This document shows, piece after piece, positions 53,421 to 64,000 of a stretch of 64,000 bases of DNA. Both the position numbers and the translations under genes were made by a program. The stretch comes from Piromyces finnis. Taxonomy: Eukaryota > Neocallimastigomycota > Neocallimastigomycetes > Neocallimastigales > Neocallimastigaceae. Numbering within the stretch: the stretch's first letter is position 1; each line of letters begins with the position of its first letter. The stretch spans positions 496,001 through 560,000 of the forward strand of contig MCFH01000029.1 in the NCBI GenBank assembly GCA_002104945.1. The letters are read 5' to 3'. The notes beneath the pieces were generated by a model. The model was given only the letters and a program-made list of their open reading frames with translations. It was not told where the DNA came from and ran no database searches.

Positions 53421-54696
53421 AAACACTTTTTTAATACATATATAAATATAACACGAATATTACACAATACATGTAATGGGAAATGCTTTTTAAAAAAAAA
53501 TAATAGATTTATTTTAAAACATTGTTACTATCTCTTAATTATTATTTATATAATTCGTAATAATAAATTATAACCAAAAAAAAAAAAGAAAAAATAATTA
53601 ATTTTTAATTATTTTTCTTTTTTCTAATAATCACCTTTTTTTTTTTTATACTATTAATCAATTTTTTTTCTTTTTTCTTTATTTATTTTTATCTCTCTTA
53701 TTATATATTTGATTATATAATACTACTACTAATACTAATAATAATAAATTTTAACAATAAATTGTTAAACTATTAAATAAATTGTTATTTAAAATACAAA
53801 AGTGAATTATTAAAGTGTAAAAAAAATATCTATAAAAAAGATATAAGAAATGTAACAAAATACCAAGATACCATTAATATTTTTATAACCAAAATTTATC
53901 ATATTATTAATAAAAATGTAATATAAAAAAAAAAATAAACTTTTCTCATTGTAACTATTAAATTTTCCCATTTAATTTTTCCTATTTTTTTCAATTTATT
54001 AATAAAAATTTTAATTAAAAAATAATTTATATAATTATTAATTCATACTATTCTATTTATATTATTAAAAATTAAAAAAATGTGATACAAAAAATATTTA
54101 ATATAAAATCTATTTAAAAAAAAAAAACGTGTAAAATCTTCCACATTTTTAATGTTTTTTTTTTTTTTTTTTTTTTATTAGTATTTAATTCAACAAACAA
54201 AAACAATCATAAAAAAATGTAATTTGATTTTTAAAATGAAATAATCTATTCTTCAAAAAAAAAATAAAAGAAAGGATAAAAATAAGTATACAATAAATTA
54301 TTAACTACAAAAATCTATAATGTAATTATAAGTAAAAATATTAAGGATGAATCTAAATATTAGATCAACCTATTTAAATTTATTATTAATGTAAATTTTA
54401 TATTAATAATAAATGACTTATCATTAATAAAAAAAATATCAAGGGTTTTTTCATAACTGATTCATTAAATAATTTATAGTTCAATTATTTAATTAATATA
54501 TCTAATTTATTATTAAGTATTATAATGATAATACTACTATTATTATTATTACTACTATTACTATAATTATTATTGTAATTATTAAATATAATACTCTAAT
54601 TGATAATATTTTTAAAAAGTATAATAATTCTTTTAATCAATGATTAATATATATTATTATAGAATAACTTGTTTGTTATATGCATATTATTGCAAA

Positions 54697-54741
<45 letters not shown>
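53421..54741. other. Intergenic spacer ending in a split (AAT)n tract
   Basis: AT-rich with no gene. The last about 45 bases (from 54697) are (AAT)n, cut by the second copia element and continued on its other side (60661-60695). Confidence 0.6.
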
Positions 54742-55011
54742 TGTGAAATAAATTTAATTAATAAATAATTTTATTAATAAGGTTAACAAAGAGAAAAAGT
54801 TACATTGTAAATATTACAGTTATATAATGAGATGTAAGGTCATGTGACCATAAAAAATAAAATAAAATAAATAAAAAATAACTTTCTCTACAACACGTAG
54901 ACATTACGTTTACAACACTTTTAATACATGTTTATGTTTTTATAAAATAGTCACGTGTGTAATAAATATATGATATAGATAAATAAAATTATGTGTCCAT
55001 AAATGTTCACA
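54742..55011 (-). repeat. 3' LTR of second copia element
   Basis: 270 bp with TG...CA ends. It matches 60391-60660. Confidence 0.95.
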
Positions 55012-55020
55012 CTCCCCCTC
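55012..55020 (-). other. Polypurine tract of second copia element
   Basis: Sense-strand GAGGGGGAG lies directly before the 3' LTR start TGTGAAC. Confidence 0.8.
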
Positions 55021-55023
55021 AAA

Positions 55024-56904
55024 TTAGATTTTCTTTAAGAATATCTTATTTGTATAATCAAACATTCTTGGACCAGGTAGATCTTTAGTTAGAGGGTCAG
55101 CTAACATTTCTTTAGTATTTACATATTCGATTTTTATATTGTTCTTTTCTATGTTGTCAATAATGAAGTGGTAGTGTATATTTATGTGTTTTAACTTTGT
55201 GTTTATTTCACCGTTTTCTATTATTTTCTTGCTTGCTTTGTTGTCGGTGAATAAAGTTATATTTTTGTTGTAATTAAAAATTTCGTCCACCATGTTTTTG
55301 ATCCATAAGATTTTCTTCGTATTCATGGACGTACTAATGTACTCAGCCTCAGCGGTAGATGTTGCCACACAAGTTTGTTTCTTGGATAACCAGCATATTG
55401 GGCTATTTCCCATTAGGATTATCCCTCCAGAGGTAGATTTAAAGTCTTCTGCGCCTCCGTAGTCCGAATCAGTGTATCCTTGTATTTTTCCTTCTCCACT
55501 GTATTCGATTTTGTAATGTTTGGTAGTAGATATGTATCTGAAAATATTTACAATTGTATTCCAGTCAGATACTGTTGGATTTTCAGATTTTCTTGCAGCT
55601 TTGTTTACTGCAAACGCTATATCCGGTCTTGTACATTTTGACAGATATATTAATGCACCTATTGCACTTTTATATTTTGTTTTATCAAATTGGTTATTAT
55701 TTGAGGTGTTCTTGTCGGTTGTTGTACATGGCGTATTTCTTCTACGTACGTTTTCCATATGAAATCTTTGTAATACATTATTAATGTAATTCTCTTGGGA
55801 AATAATGTATTTGGATCCTTTCTTTTCAATCTTTATTCCTAGAATGTAACTAATAGGGCCGCTATTTGATATTTTAAATCTACTTTTAATTTTGCTTATT
55901 ACTCTCTCTATTGTATTTGTTTTTCCAATTATAACCATGTCGTCTACATATAGACCAATTATACATTTTACGTATTTATTTTCTTTTAACGTATAAATAC
56001 ATGGTTCGGATTTTAATGGTTTAAAGTTATTATTTTTCAGGAATTTATCTATTGTTTTATTCCATTGTCTTCCTGATTGTTTTAAACCATAGAGAGCTTT
56101 ATTCAGCTTCCAGTATCCTCCCCCAAAGTTGCTATCTCCAAGCGGAATTGTGGTATAAATATCTGTATCCAATGGAGCATTGAGGTAGGCAGCTTTTATA
56201 TCAAGCTGATATATATCCCACTTAAATTTTGCAGCAATAGCAATAATAAATTTTAGACTGTCAATATTTAATGTAGGGGAATAGGTTAAGTCAAAATCAA
56301 TACCTTGTTTTTGACGGAAACCTCTAGCGACAAGTCTAGCTTTAAAACGTACAATATTATTATTGCTGTCCCTTTTAACAGCAAAAACCCATTTGGTAGA
56401 TATAATATTCTTGTTTTTTGGGATATTTTTAACCAGGGACATAATTTTGTTAGAATATAAATTATTTAATTCATCTTGAATGGCTGCTTTCCAATATTTA
56501 GAATTCGTACAAGACATAGCTTCTTTGTACGTAGTGGGAGCATCAGTAAAAACGGTAGCTATAAATTTGTTTTTGTGCTTCTTAGGAGTACTGGAATTAT
56601 TCAGAGAGGTAGGACTGCAAGGCCTTTTTCTTTCAGGATGGTAGGAATCATCAGATTTATCGGCCATGATATCATCCATGATATCATTTTCATCTTCCAA
56701 GTTTGGATCAGGATCATCCATAGATTTATTGTCATCTGAAATATAAGAATGGGAATCACGTGTCATATCAGGAGAATCAGAAATTTTTGAATTTAAATTT
56801 TTAGTATCATTAATGTGAATATTATCAGAGTAGATAGAATTATCCTGTGTAACGTTAGAATTTTTGCTAGAATTATGACGTGGATTATTTGGTTTATCAT
56901 CCAA
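55024..56904 (-). CDS. Copia RT-RNase H portion
   Basis: 626 codons from the first start-like codon, but the frame is open further upstream to the frame break. Residues 1-120 are an Asp/Ser/Asn-rich linker with a basic patch (PERKRPCSPT). The reverse transcriptase follows (TKWVFAVKRD, QLDIKAAYLNA near 230, GLYVDDMVIIG near 319). RNase H (YTDSDYGG, STSGGIILMG, STAEAEYIS) completes the chain, ending LADPLTKDLPGPRMF. All catalytic motifs are intact. No separate initiation signal is evident. It is the downstream half of gag-pol, reached only if the frame break is bypassed or is a base error. Confidence 0.92.
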   Translation of the reverse strand: MDDKPNNPRHNSSKNSNVTQDNSIYSDNIHINDTKNLNSKISDSPDMTRDSHSYISDDNKSMDDPDPNLEDENDIMDDIMADKSDDSYHPERKRPCSPTSLNNSSTPKKHKNKFIATVFTDAPTTYKEAMSCTNSKYWKAAIQDELNNLYSNKIMSLVKNIPKNKNIISTKWVFAVKRDSNNNIVRFKARLVARGFRQKQGIDFDLTYSPTLNIDSLKFIIAIAAKFKWDIYQLDIKAAYLNAPLDTDIYTTIPLGDSNFGGGYWKLNKALYGLKQSGRQWNKTIDKFLKNNNFKPLKSEPCIYTLKENKYVKCIIGLYVDDMVIIGKTNTIERVISKIKSRFKISNSGPISYILGIKIEKKGSKYIISQENYINNVLQRFHMENVRRRNTPCTTTDKNTSNNNQFDKTKYKSAIGALIYLSKCTRPDIAFAVNKAARKSENPTVSDWNTIVNIFRYISTTKHYKIEYSGEGKIQGYTDSDYGGAEDFKSTSGGIILMGNSPICWLSKKQTCVATSTAEAEYISTSMNTKKILWIKNMVDEIFNYNKNITLFTDNKASKKIIENGEINTKLKHINIHYHFIIDNIEKNNIKIEYVNTKEMLADPLTKDLPGPRMFDYTNKIFLKKI

Positions 56905-59900
56905 TAGAATGTCTTCATTTTTAATTTGAATTTTTGAAAAATTTTTATTAATAAAATTTTTTTTTCACTATGATCAGTATTAGGATATTCAGTAGTATTT
57001 TCACCAGTATTTTTGGTATAGGAAATATTTTCGGTGGTAGAATATTCAGTAGGAGAATTTTTATAATATTCAGGATTTTTAATGATTTCATTTTTGTTTT
57101 TGTCGGCAAGAGTATTACCATAACAAACGTAATCAGGACCAGGAGTTACAGGATATTGGTATTTATTATTTTCGTCAATATTATTAGAAATTTTGTAATT
57201 TTTCTTTTCGAAATTGCAATTGTCATTTGCAATTTCTTCTAAAACTTTTAAAATGTCATTTGTAAATTTATTTTTATTAAATTTCGAATTTGAATTATTA
57301 TTTTTGTTATTGGTTTGAGTGTCGCTTTTTAAATTACTGTTTAAATTGTTTTTTGAATTTTCTTCCATTTTGGAATTAATATTAGTCCTTATATTAGTTT
57401 CTTCTTTTTCTTTGGTAGTTATCTCTTCGTCTTTATATTTGGTATTTTCATAAGCTGGGTCCTCGTCCATATTGTTGTTATTACCTTCTTCAACCATTTC
57501 TTCTTCTACTTTTTCTTTTTCTATTTCTTCTTTTTCTATTTCTTCTTCATCATTATTATTGGAGTGGATATTCACCATTTTCTTGGAAGTAGTCCTTTCT
57601 GTGTTATTATTTTCTTTATTTATGATTGAATTTGTATCCGTATTGTTGTTGTTCTTTGATGATTCTGAGGGGTCCTTTCTGTCGTAATTATTGATATTAT
57701 ATGAATCATTGAAAGAGAAATACGGATCGTTTATATTTTTATTTTTATAATTATAATGTGCCGGCTTATCTTCACAGCATTCTATTTCCCTAGAATAGTG
57801 GATTTTAAGTTTATCACCACATATCTCCATGACGATATATGAGTGGTGTGCTTCACTGAACCCAAGAAATATTCCTTCCTTCGAGTTAGGCGCAAATTTT
57901 GACTTTTTAAGAGAATAGTCCTTAAAGTAGCATATGCATCCAAATACCTTTAGGTATTTTAGATCGGCTTCCTCGTTCGTAAACACTTCATCAGGAATTA
58001 AGTTATCGTTTCCTTGGTGTGGTATTTTGTTGTAAATATAACAAGAATATTTAACAGCAAAACTCCAAAAGTCTTCAGATAATTTAGCCCAATATAAAAG
58101 CGTTTTAGCAGAATTTTGAATAGTTTGGTTTATTCTTTCTGCTTTACCATTTAATTCATGTATGTAAGGAGGTGAATTTATCTTAGATATACCGTTTTCC
58201 TTACAATATTTTATAACTTTACTACTATTATACTCTTTTGCACCATCTGTCTTGAATGTTTTGACTTTATATTTGTCAAAAGTATTATTGGCATTCTCTA
58301 GGAATTCAATAATAATGTCCGGTGCCTCAGACCTTGACTTGAGAGTATAAATCCAGAGTTTTCTTGAGTATTCATCCAGCATAGTCATAAAATACTTCTT
58401 ATTATTGACGGATGAATTAAACGGGCCTGAAATATCGGAGTGAATAGTCTCTAGAACTCTTCCGGCTTTGGGTACGGTTTTGTTATGTGGAGACTTCTTC
58501 ATTTTAGATATTTTACAGTCTAGGCAAGGAGTTACTTTAATTTTATGTTGTTTTAGGTATTTCTTCAGATCCTTCTGGTAGAAATGGCCTAATCTCTTAT
58601 GCCATATACCTAAATCATCTTCAAAGTTTGCAATAAATGGTTCATTTATCTTTTTATTAATGTTTATGAGCTTAATTTTAAATTGATTTAATTCATTTGA
58701 ATACGTTTGCATTATATTTTTATTTTCAGAGTCCTTGAAAATAAGCCTGACTTTTCCATCATCAGTAATATCTATAATGCTTCTTAAACCAACTTTAGCA
58801 AGTCCTACACCACTAATTAAATTCTTGCTAACTTTGTCTGAGTACAAAACTTTTTCTAACTTGTAAGTTTTGTCTTTTACCTTAAACTCATATGAACCAT
58901 AACCACTAAATTCACATGTAGTTCCATTTGCACATCTAAGTTGAATGTGCTCTTCTGTGAAGTTTTCTAGAATGTCCTTATTATTAACGATATGTTCGGC
59001 GGCACCAGTATCATAGAACCATTCGTCGTATTTATTTTCTCCATACACATAATCTATATCCTTTGTGTTAGGAGTGTCTTCCTCTGTAACTTCATCCTTT
59101 TCAATTAGGTAGATATTTCTTTCTGTCAGAGGTCTGATATCTTCGAATTCTACGTTAATTCCATAATTTTCATTATCGTCATAGTCTTCGACGAAATCTA
59201 CTTCTTGTTCGAATTTCTTTTGTTGTTTTTTCTTGTGAACTTGCCTCCCTTGTTGTGAATTTCTCTTTTGTTTACTTTGGTTAAAGGCCCTGTTGTTGTT
59301 TTTTCTTTGGTCCCTTTCCATTTTGGCCTTTTGGTTGTATTCACACATTTCGGTAGAGTGTCCATGTTCACAGCAGATATGGCAGTAGGTACGGTGGCTT
59401 CTGTTTATATTTCTTCTATTACCGTAGCTTTTATTCTTTGTTGATTTGTTTTCTCTACTAACAAAATCAACATCCATTGGATCATCAACTTCGTCATCTT
59501 CATCTTGGTCGTTGTTGGTCCAATCTTCGAAGTAGGATTTGGCGTTGATATAACTTTTGACCTTCTCATAGAGCTGATCATAAGTTTCATCTAAGGTTAC
59601 ACTTACTTGGTTCTTGACACTTCTTGGAAGGGAATTGTACATATATTTTAGTTTTTCCCTTTCACTTAAGGACATTTTTAATTCAGACATCTCAAGGAAG
59701 ATTTCCTTGATTTTATCGATTGTTTTACTGACTTTGCTTACATCTTCTGTATGTAATTTTCTTAACTTCTTTAGCCAGTATTCAATGTCTGCATTGGCGT
59801 TACCGTATTTTGTATTCAACTTTTTGAATACTTGGTAACTATTGGAACTATGACCAATCTCTCTGAGGATCTTCTCATCCACATTTTGAATGATCATAAG

Positions 59901-60326
59901 GTAAGTATCAGCATTTAGCTTTTCAGCCGCTGATATAATCTCGGCCTTATAAATTGACAAGTTTGCCAATTTATTGGCGGCTACAACATTGTTATTAATG
60001 TTGCTGCTTGTATTGGCGTCCTCCCCCGTAGTCTTAATGAGGGTTTTATAAACAGACGCAAGATTGCTGTTAGGACGGTAGTCCGCGGCTTCAGCAATAA
60101 TCCTCATAATAGCCATATTATATTCATCTTTGAGATTAAGGTTTATCTCAAAGTTGTTGTCTTTAATGTTTCCAACTATGTCTTGTTCAAGGTAGCTAGT
60201 TAGACCCTGTCTAGTAGCGGCTGCCTTGATTAAAAGACTCCAAGTATCAAAGTTGGACTTTCCATGAAGACGTTGGTCATTGGCTAAAATGAATTGTTGG
60301 GACATATTAAAATTTTTAATACACAA
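56793..60326 (-). CDS. Copia gag-protease-integrase portion
   Basis: 1177 codons. Gag is about 1-300. The zinc knuckle CHICCEHGHSTEMC is at about 313-326, the protease DTGA near 441 and the integrase HHCC domain (WHKRLGHF...CLDCKISK) from about 573. The integrase core has HSDISGP, TDGAKEY and GKAERINQ. A long acidic low-complexity region with Glu/Lys and Asn repeats follows. The last roughly 55 codons, after the A9 run at 56957-56965, are out of frame and not native; the true continuation is in the next frame (-1). The start Met follows the LTR by about 64 bases. The first copia element has no break here. Confidence 0.92.
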   Translation of the reverse strand: MCIKNFNMSQQFILANDQRLHGKSNFDTWSLLIKAAATRQGLTSYLEQDIVGNIKDNNFEINLNLKDEYNMAIMRIIAEAADYRPNSNLASVYKTLIKTTGEDANTSSNINNNVVAANKLANLSIYKAEIISAAEKLNADTYLMIIQNVDEKILREIGHSSNSYQVFKKLNTKYGNANADIEYWLKKLRKLHTEDVSKVSKTIDKIKEIFLEMSELKMSLSEREKLKYMYNSLPRSVKNQVSVTLDETYDQLYEKVKSYINAKSYFEDWTNNDQDEDDEVDDPMDVDFVSRENKSTKNKSYGNRRNINRSHRTYCHICCEHGHSTEMCEYNQKAKMERDQRKNNNRAFNQSKQKRNSQQGRQVHKKKQQKKFEQEVDFVEDYDDNENYGINVEFEDIRPLTERNIYLIEKDEVTEEDTPNTKDIDYVYGENKYDEWFYDTGAAEHIVNNKDILENFTEEHIQLRCANGTTCEFSGYGSYEFKVKDKTYKLEKVLYSDKVSKNLISGVGLAKVGLRSIIDITDDGKVRLIFKDSENKNIMQTYSNELNQFKIKLININKKINEPFIANFEDDLGIWHKRLGHFYQKDLKKYLKQHKIKVTPCLDCKISKMKKSPHNKTVPKAGRVLETIHSDISGPFNSSVNNKKYFMTMLDEYSRKLWIYTLKSRSEAPDIIIEFLENANNTFDKYKVKTFKTDGAKEYNSSKVIKYCKENGISKINSPPYIHELNGKAERINQTIQNSAKTLLYWAKLSEDFWSFAVKYSCYIYNKIPHQGNDNLIPDEVFTNEEADLKYLKVFGCICYFKDYSLKKSKFAPNSKEGIFLGFSEAHHSYIVMEICGDKLKIHYSREIECCEDKPAHYNYKNKNINDPYFSFNDSYNINNYDRKDPSESSKNNNNTDTNSIINKENNNTERTTSKKMVNIHSNNNDEEEIEKEEIEKEKVEEEMVEEGNNNNMDEDPAYENTKYKDEEITTKEKEETNIRTNINSKMEENSKNNLNSNLKSDTQTNNKNNNSNSKFNKNKFTNDILKVLEEIANDNCNFEKKNYKISNNIDENNKYQYPVTPGPDYVCYGNTLADKNKNEIIKNPEYYKNSPTEYSTTENISYTKNTGENTTEYPNTDHSEKKILLIKIFQKFKLKMKTFYWMINQIIHVIILAKILTLHRIILSTLIIFTLMILKI

Positions 60327-60373
60327 AATTTTGTTTTAAATTTTTCTTAAGAAATTTTTTATTATTGATTAGA

Positions 60374-60390
60374 GTTTGAGACTCTTAATC
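60374..60390 (-). other. Primer-binding site, tRNA-Lys(CUU) anticodon-arm match
   Basis: The plus strand reads GTTTGAGACTCTTAATC, abutting the 5' LTR. It matches the site of the first element except at one base. The shared 15-mer is TGAGACTCTTAATCT when the first LTR base is included. Confidence 0.7.
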
Positions 60391-60659
60391 TGTGAAATAA
60401 ATTTAATTAATAAATAATTTTATTAATAAGGTTAACAAAGAGAAAAAGTTACATTGTAAATATTACAGTTATATAATGAGATGTAAGGTCATGTGACCAT
60501 AAAAAATAAAATAAAATAAATAAAAAATAACTTTCTCTACAACACGTAGACATTACGTTTACAACACTTTTAATACATGTTTATGTTTTTATAAAATAGT
60601 CACGTGTGTAATAAATATATGATATAGATAAATAAAATTATGTGTCCATAAATGTTCAC

Positions 60660-60660
<1 letters not shown>
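60391..60660 (-). repeat. 5' LTR of second copia element
   Basis: 270 bp, partner of 54742-55011, abutting the primer-binding site. Confidence 0.95.
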
Positions 60661-60695
<35 letters not shown>

Positions 60696-61900
60696 TTGGG
60701 ACAGTTTTTTTTTTGTCATTTTCGGTGGTTTATCGTCTTATAAAAATAGGAAATCTATTATAAATTAATTTTAAAATATTTTATTTTTTACAATAGGAAT
60801 TTAATAAACATGCATAACACATTGTATTATTAAAGAGAAATATTAAAAAAAAAAAGTATTTTTTTTGTTTGTTTGTTTCTTAAAAAAAGTTTTGATTATT
60901 AAATATTATGACATTTAATAAAAAATACAATAGTAAATGAAGAGTATTTATGTTTTAGTGATTATTATCTATTTTATTAAATAGAAATATAAACAATGCA
61001 TTTTTTACGTTTTTTAAGATACTTTGATAGCTTTTATAATAGTATAATATTATATATAATAATAACCTAAAATTTTTTTTTTTTTTATACTAAACTCATA
61101 TTCTCTCAATTAGATTTTTCTAGATTTCCCAATCTACTAAGAGTTTACCAATTCGTAAGATTAATACTTATCTTATTTAATAAAGAACCAATATATATAT
61201 ATAAATAAAATACTAAAATATATAAAAAAAAAAGTATTCTTTTTTTTTTTTTTCCCATTATATATAATTTATTTCATAGCTTATTAATTAGAAATGACTT
61301 GTATTTCAAAATACTTTATTATTATGATACATTTAACAAACATTAAAAATTACAATAAATAAAATATTATGGCTGATATAAAAAAAAATAATTTATTTTA
61401 TCTATAATTTATATTTAATAAAAGTAAAGTATTTATCTTCAAATGATTTGTGGCTAAAAATTGATATTACTAAGTTAGAGTTGAAATGTATTGAAATAGA
61501 ATAAAAATAAGCCAATAGATTAATTCTTTTTATTACATAAATTAAGATAAGAGGAAAAAAACACAAATAAAAATATAATTTATTATATAATATTCTAAGA
61601 TATTTTAATTTTTTCCCTATCTATTATTAAAAAAAAAAAAAAAAAGAAAATTTATATTTTTTAATTGTAAGAATACATTTTAAAGACCATTTTAACAATT
61701 TTATATATATACATATATTTAATAATACATTATTATAATCTATGTTACAAAAATAATAAAATAATTTTTATATTTTTTAAATTTATATATAATAAATAAA
61801 CATCTTCACATTTACTTGTATACAAAAATATAATAGTATATAAAACAATAATAGAATTAGAATAAAACATTTATACTAATAAGAAATAACAATAATAAAA
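60661..61900. other. Intergenic spacer
   Basis: It starts with the right half of the split (AAT)n tract. The rest is AT-rich sequence with no supported gene, leading into the Ypi1 promoter. Confidence 0.6.
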
Positions 61901-62540
61901 ATGGCTGAAGCCACAAGAGAACAAGATAATAAAACTCAAACTGTTACAGAAGTTATTGAGGAAGAAGAGGTATTACCACCAGCTAATGTTGCTCGCATTA
62001 CAGGAACTTTACATCTTCAAGGTAGAAATATAAATGGACCATCAGTCCATTGGACTGAAGATACCATTGATAATGAAGGTTTAGGAAGAAAGAAGTCTAA
62101 AAGTAATTTTTTTTTTTTTTTTTTTTTTTTAATTTTTAAATAAATGAAATACAAAATATAATTAATTTTAATTAAAAGATAATTTAAAATGAAATTTATA
62201 AATTTATAAATAAATGATAAATTTTGTTTATAGATTTATAATTTGTTATAAAATTAAAAATAATTTTTCATTCTTTCTTTTTTTTCACTTCATAAGCTAT
62301 TTAAATTATAAATTATAAATAGTTTAAAGATATAATATACTAAAATTTAAATTATTTTTATAATATATAAAAGTTTGTTGTATATATACTAGACCAAGAA
62401 ACTGGGATGATTCTTCATCAGATTCTTCTTCTTGTTCTTCATCAGACGATGATGATAAACCAAATGCTTACGAAATTCAACCAAAATATAAACCACGCAG
62501 CCATCATCATAGTCATAATGGTGGATGTAAACATAAGTAA
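61901..62540 (+). CDS. YPI1: Protein phosphatase 1 inhibitor Ypi1/PPP1R11
   Basis: Two exons (61901-62102 and 62374-62540), 122 aa. The phase-1 intron interrupts the diagnostic block, which reads SVHWTEDTIDNEGLGRKKSK followed by ICCIY after splicing. This matches the VxW...DNE..GRRSSKCCCIY block of Ypi1/inhibitor-3, where the V-x-W is the PP1-docking (RVxF-type) site. The family inhibits or escorts nuclear PP1 (Glc7). The tail is Ser/Asp-rich, then His/Lys-rich and ends HHHSHNGGCKHK, like the His-rich end of PPP1R11. PPP1R11 has also been given an E3 ligase role, but nothing here tests that. Length is typical. Confidence 0.93.
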
Positions 62541-63557
62541 ATTTAAAAATTTTGATATAAAACAAAGCATATATATACATACATATACATTTATACACTT
62601 ACAATAAACAAATAAAAGAAAATAAATTCAAGTATACCAAATAAATACAGCTTTTTTTTTTATCTTTTAGCATACCAATTCTTCTTTATATCCAATTTAT
62701 AGTATGAAAAAAAATATTTACAAATTAAAACACAAATAATGAATTGCTTCTATTAATATTAATTATTATTTTTTTATAAAAATAAAAAAATAAAATAAAA
62801 AAAAAACAATAATAAATTTTTAATAAATATAAACAAATCGTGTATATATATAATTCTACATAAATTCCAAAAAAAAAAGTTTTTTTGTAGAATCAGCAAT
62901 TACTTTAAATTCTAGATTTTCAATATTAATATTAATTAATTTTTATTTAGATTCGCCTATTTCTATTGCCTTCTAATTCCTTGTCATAATACTTTTTTAA
63001 AAAGAAATTAAACTTAAAATATAATTTATTATTCAAAAGTGTAACATTTTCATATATATTATAAGCTTTTATTTTTTTAAAATTTTACAAAAAGTATTGA
63101 TTTTTATATATCCCAAATTTTTAATTAAATATTTAATATATCTATATGAATTTTTTTCTCCATAAAAAAAAATTTTTTTTTTGAATCAATACCATAATGT
63201 ATTAAATAATTTTCATTAAAAAAAAAAAAAAAAGATATATACTAGAGAAATACTAAAGAAGGGATATATTTCTATCAAATATTAAAATATACATAATCAT
63301 AATTCTTTATTAACTTATTATTATCTTTTTTTTTTTTAAATAAAATATTTGATATAAATGTTACAATGAATATTTTAAACATTATATTTAAGTCACACTT
63401 TTAAATAATAATAATAATCTTGATATATATAAAATTTTATTACAATTATTTATATTTTTATTATTATTATTTTTTTTTTTTTTTTGAAAAATATTGACTT
63501 TTTTAATAATAATTTTTTTTTTTTTGTGTGTGTGTGTGTATTTTATAATATTTTGTT
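62541..63557. other. Intergenic spacer
   Basis: AT-rich 3' region shared by two convergent genes. A (TG)n run of about 12 bases sits at 63524-63538. No gene is seen. Confidence 0.6.
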
Positions 63558-64000
63558 CTATTTTTCTGATTTGGTTTCGTTTTTAGAAGAAAATGCAGTG
63601 AAAGGAATAACAGTCTCCTTATCACGTCTTTCATCCTTGAAACCAAAATCTTCTTTTGGATTTGTAGTAGTGGTGGCAGAAGCATTGGAATGACGAGTGG
63701 TTCTTTCATGTTTAGATTCAGGATTTGGTGAATTTCTATGATTTCTACGATTTCTTCTTCTACGTTTATTGGCTGGATGAGCACGGCTTTCATCGTCTGA
63801 AGGATCTAATTCATTATCATAGGCTATATGGGTATCATGATATACTCTAGATTGACGATCATCTAAATCATCTTCTAATTCATCCTCTTCATCTGAAAAA
63901 TGATCCACTGGTACTTCTTGCATTTGAACACTTGGAGCATGACTAATATTTCTAAGATTTTCTAGTATATGTACGGTAGTTTTATCTAAATATTCTCTTG
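63558..64000 (-). CDS. RPD3: Class I histone deacetylase (Rpd3-like), C-terminal part
   Basis: The gene runs off the right edge; only the last about 146 residues are present. The visible start REYLDKTTVHILENLRNISH then APSVQMQEVP matches the conserved end of the catalytic domain in Rpd3/HDAC1 (NTNEYLEKI...LFENLR..PHAPGVQMQ..P). An acidic stretch (FSDEEDELEDDLDD) and a basic patch (NKRRRRNRRNHR, probably nuclear localisation) follow. The Ser/Lys-rich tail ends NETKSEK. Class I enzymes deacetylate histone tails within Sin3-type complexes. The zinc-binding catalytic residues lie outside this window, so activity cannot be judged. Rpd3 versus Hos2 is uncertain. Confidence 0.9.
   Translation of the reverse strand, partial: REYLDKTTVHILENLRNISHAPSVQMQEVPVDHFSDEEDELEDDLDDRQSRVYHDTHIAYDNELDPSDDESRAHPANKRRRRNRRNHRNSPNPESKHERTTRHSNASATTTTNPKEDFGFKDERRDKETVIPFTAFSSKNETKSEK

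Larger units (their letters stand above)
54742..60660 (-). mobile_element. Second Ty1/copia LTR retrotransposon
   Basis: Two 270-bp LTRs (54742-55011 and 60391-60660) look identical and end TGTGAA...TTCACA. The duplication ATAAT flanks them (54737-54741 and 60661-60665). The target is an (AAT)n microsatellite, now split. Structure on the reverse strand: LTR, primer-binding site, gag-pol, purine tract, LTR. Coding content is complete except for one frame break in a 9-A run (56957-56965). It belongs to a different family from the first copia element, but proteins, primer site and target duplication are alike. Confidence 0.95.

Overview
This window is nuclear DNA from an extremely AT-rich eukaryote. 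Genes sit as islands of moderate composition in long A/T-homopolymer and microsatellite sequence. They have short GT-AG introns and code for proteins rich in Asn, Ser and Gln. The gene set points to a zoosporic fungus, most likely an anaerobic gut fungus (Neocallimastigomycota). It includes a fungal-type forkhead regulator, Ase1/PRC1, Ypi1, CDP-diacylglycerol synthase, a class I histone deacetylase, a Dnmt2, a calaxin-like flagellar calcium sensor, and an intronless transporter of a type otherwise known from Firmicutes. The organism is inferred, not proven.

Layout: 1-3423 AT-rich spacer. 3424-5245 a three-exon single-pass membrane protein with a cytoplasmic SH3 domain. 5904-11718 non-LTR (LINE) insertions: a 27-bp 3' remnant with its poly(A), then a full-length element with tandem 5' monomers and one 1508-aa ORF. 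12122-12910 two small reverse-strand ORFs. 14163-16540 an eleven-exon Dnmt2. 18285-24283 a Ty1/copia element broken by a 788-bp solo LTR. 25996-27267 a 7TM protein. 30341-34699 Ase1/PRC1 in eleven exons. 35561-36862 CDP-DAG synthase. 40834-42458 calaxin-like protein in six exons. 43771-44790 an aromatic-acid-exporter-like protein. 50869-53420 forkhead factor. 54742-60660 a second copia element, whole except for a one-base frame break. 61901-62540 Ypi1/PPP1R11. 63558-64000 the C-terminal end of an Rpd3-like deacetylase, cut by the window edge.

I rebuilt the spliced models by hand from splice sites, phase and homology. Each summed to a multiple of three without internal stops (Dnmt2 398 aa, Ase1 1090 aa, calaxin 274 aa, forkhead 811 aa, SH3 protein 550 aa, Ypi1 122 aa).

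The most interesting material is mobile. The two copia elements have different LTRs but share a primer-binding site that abuts the 5' LTR and matches the anticodon arm of a tRNA-Lys(CUU), which suggests priming by a 5' half-tRNA. Both carry the target duplication ATAAT, and one splits an (AAT)n tract. The LINE has mouse-L1-like 5' monomers with several long self-complementary pairings. The host genes are mostly housekeeping and do not form an obvious operon or cluster.
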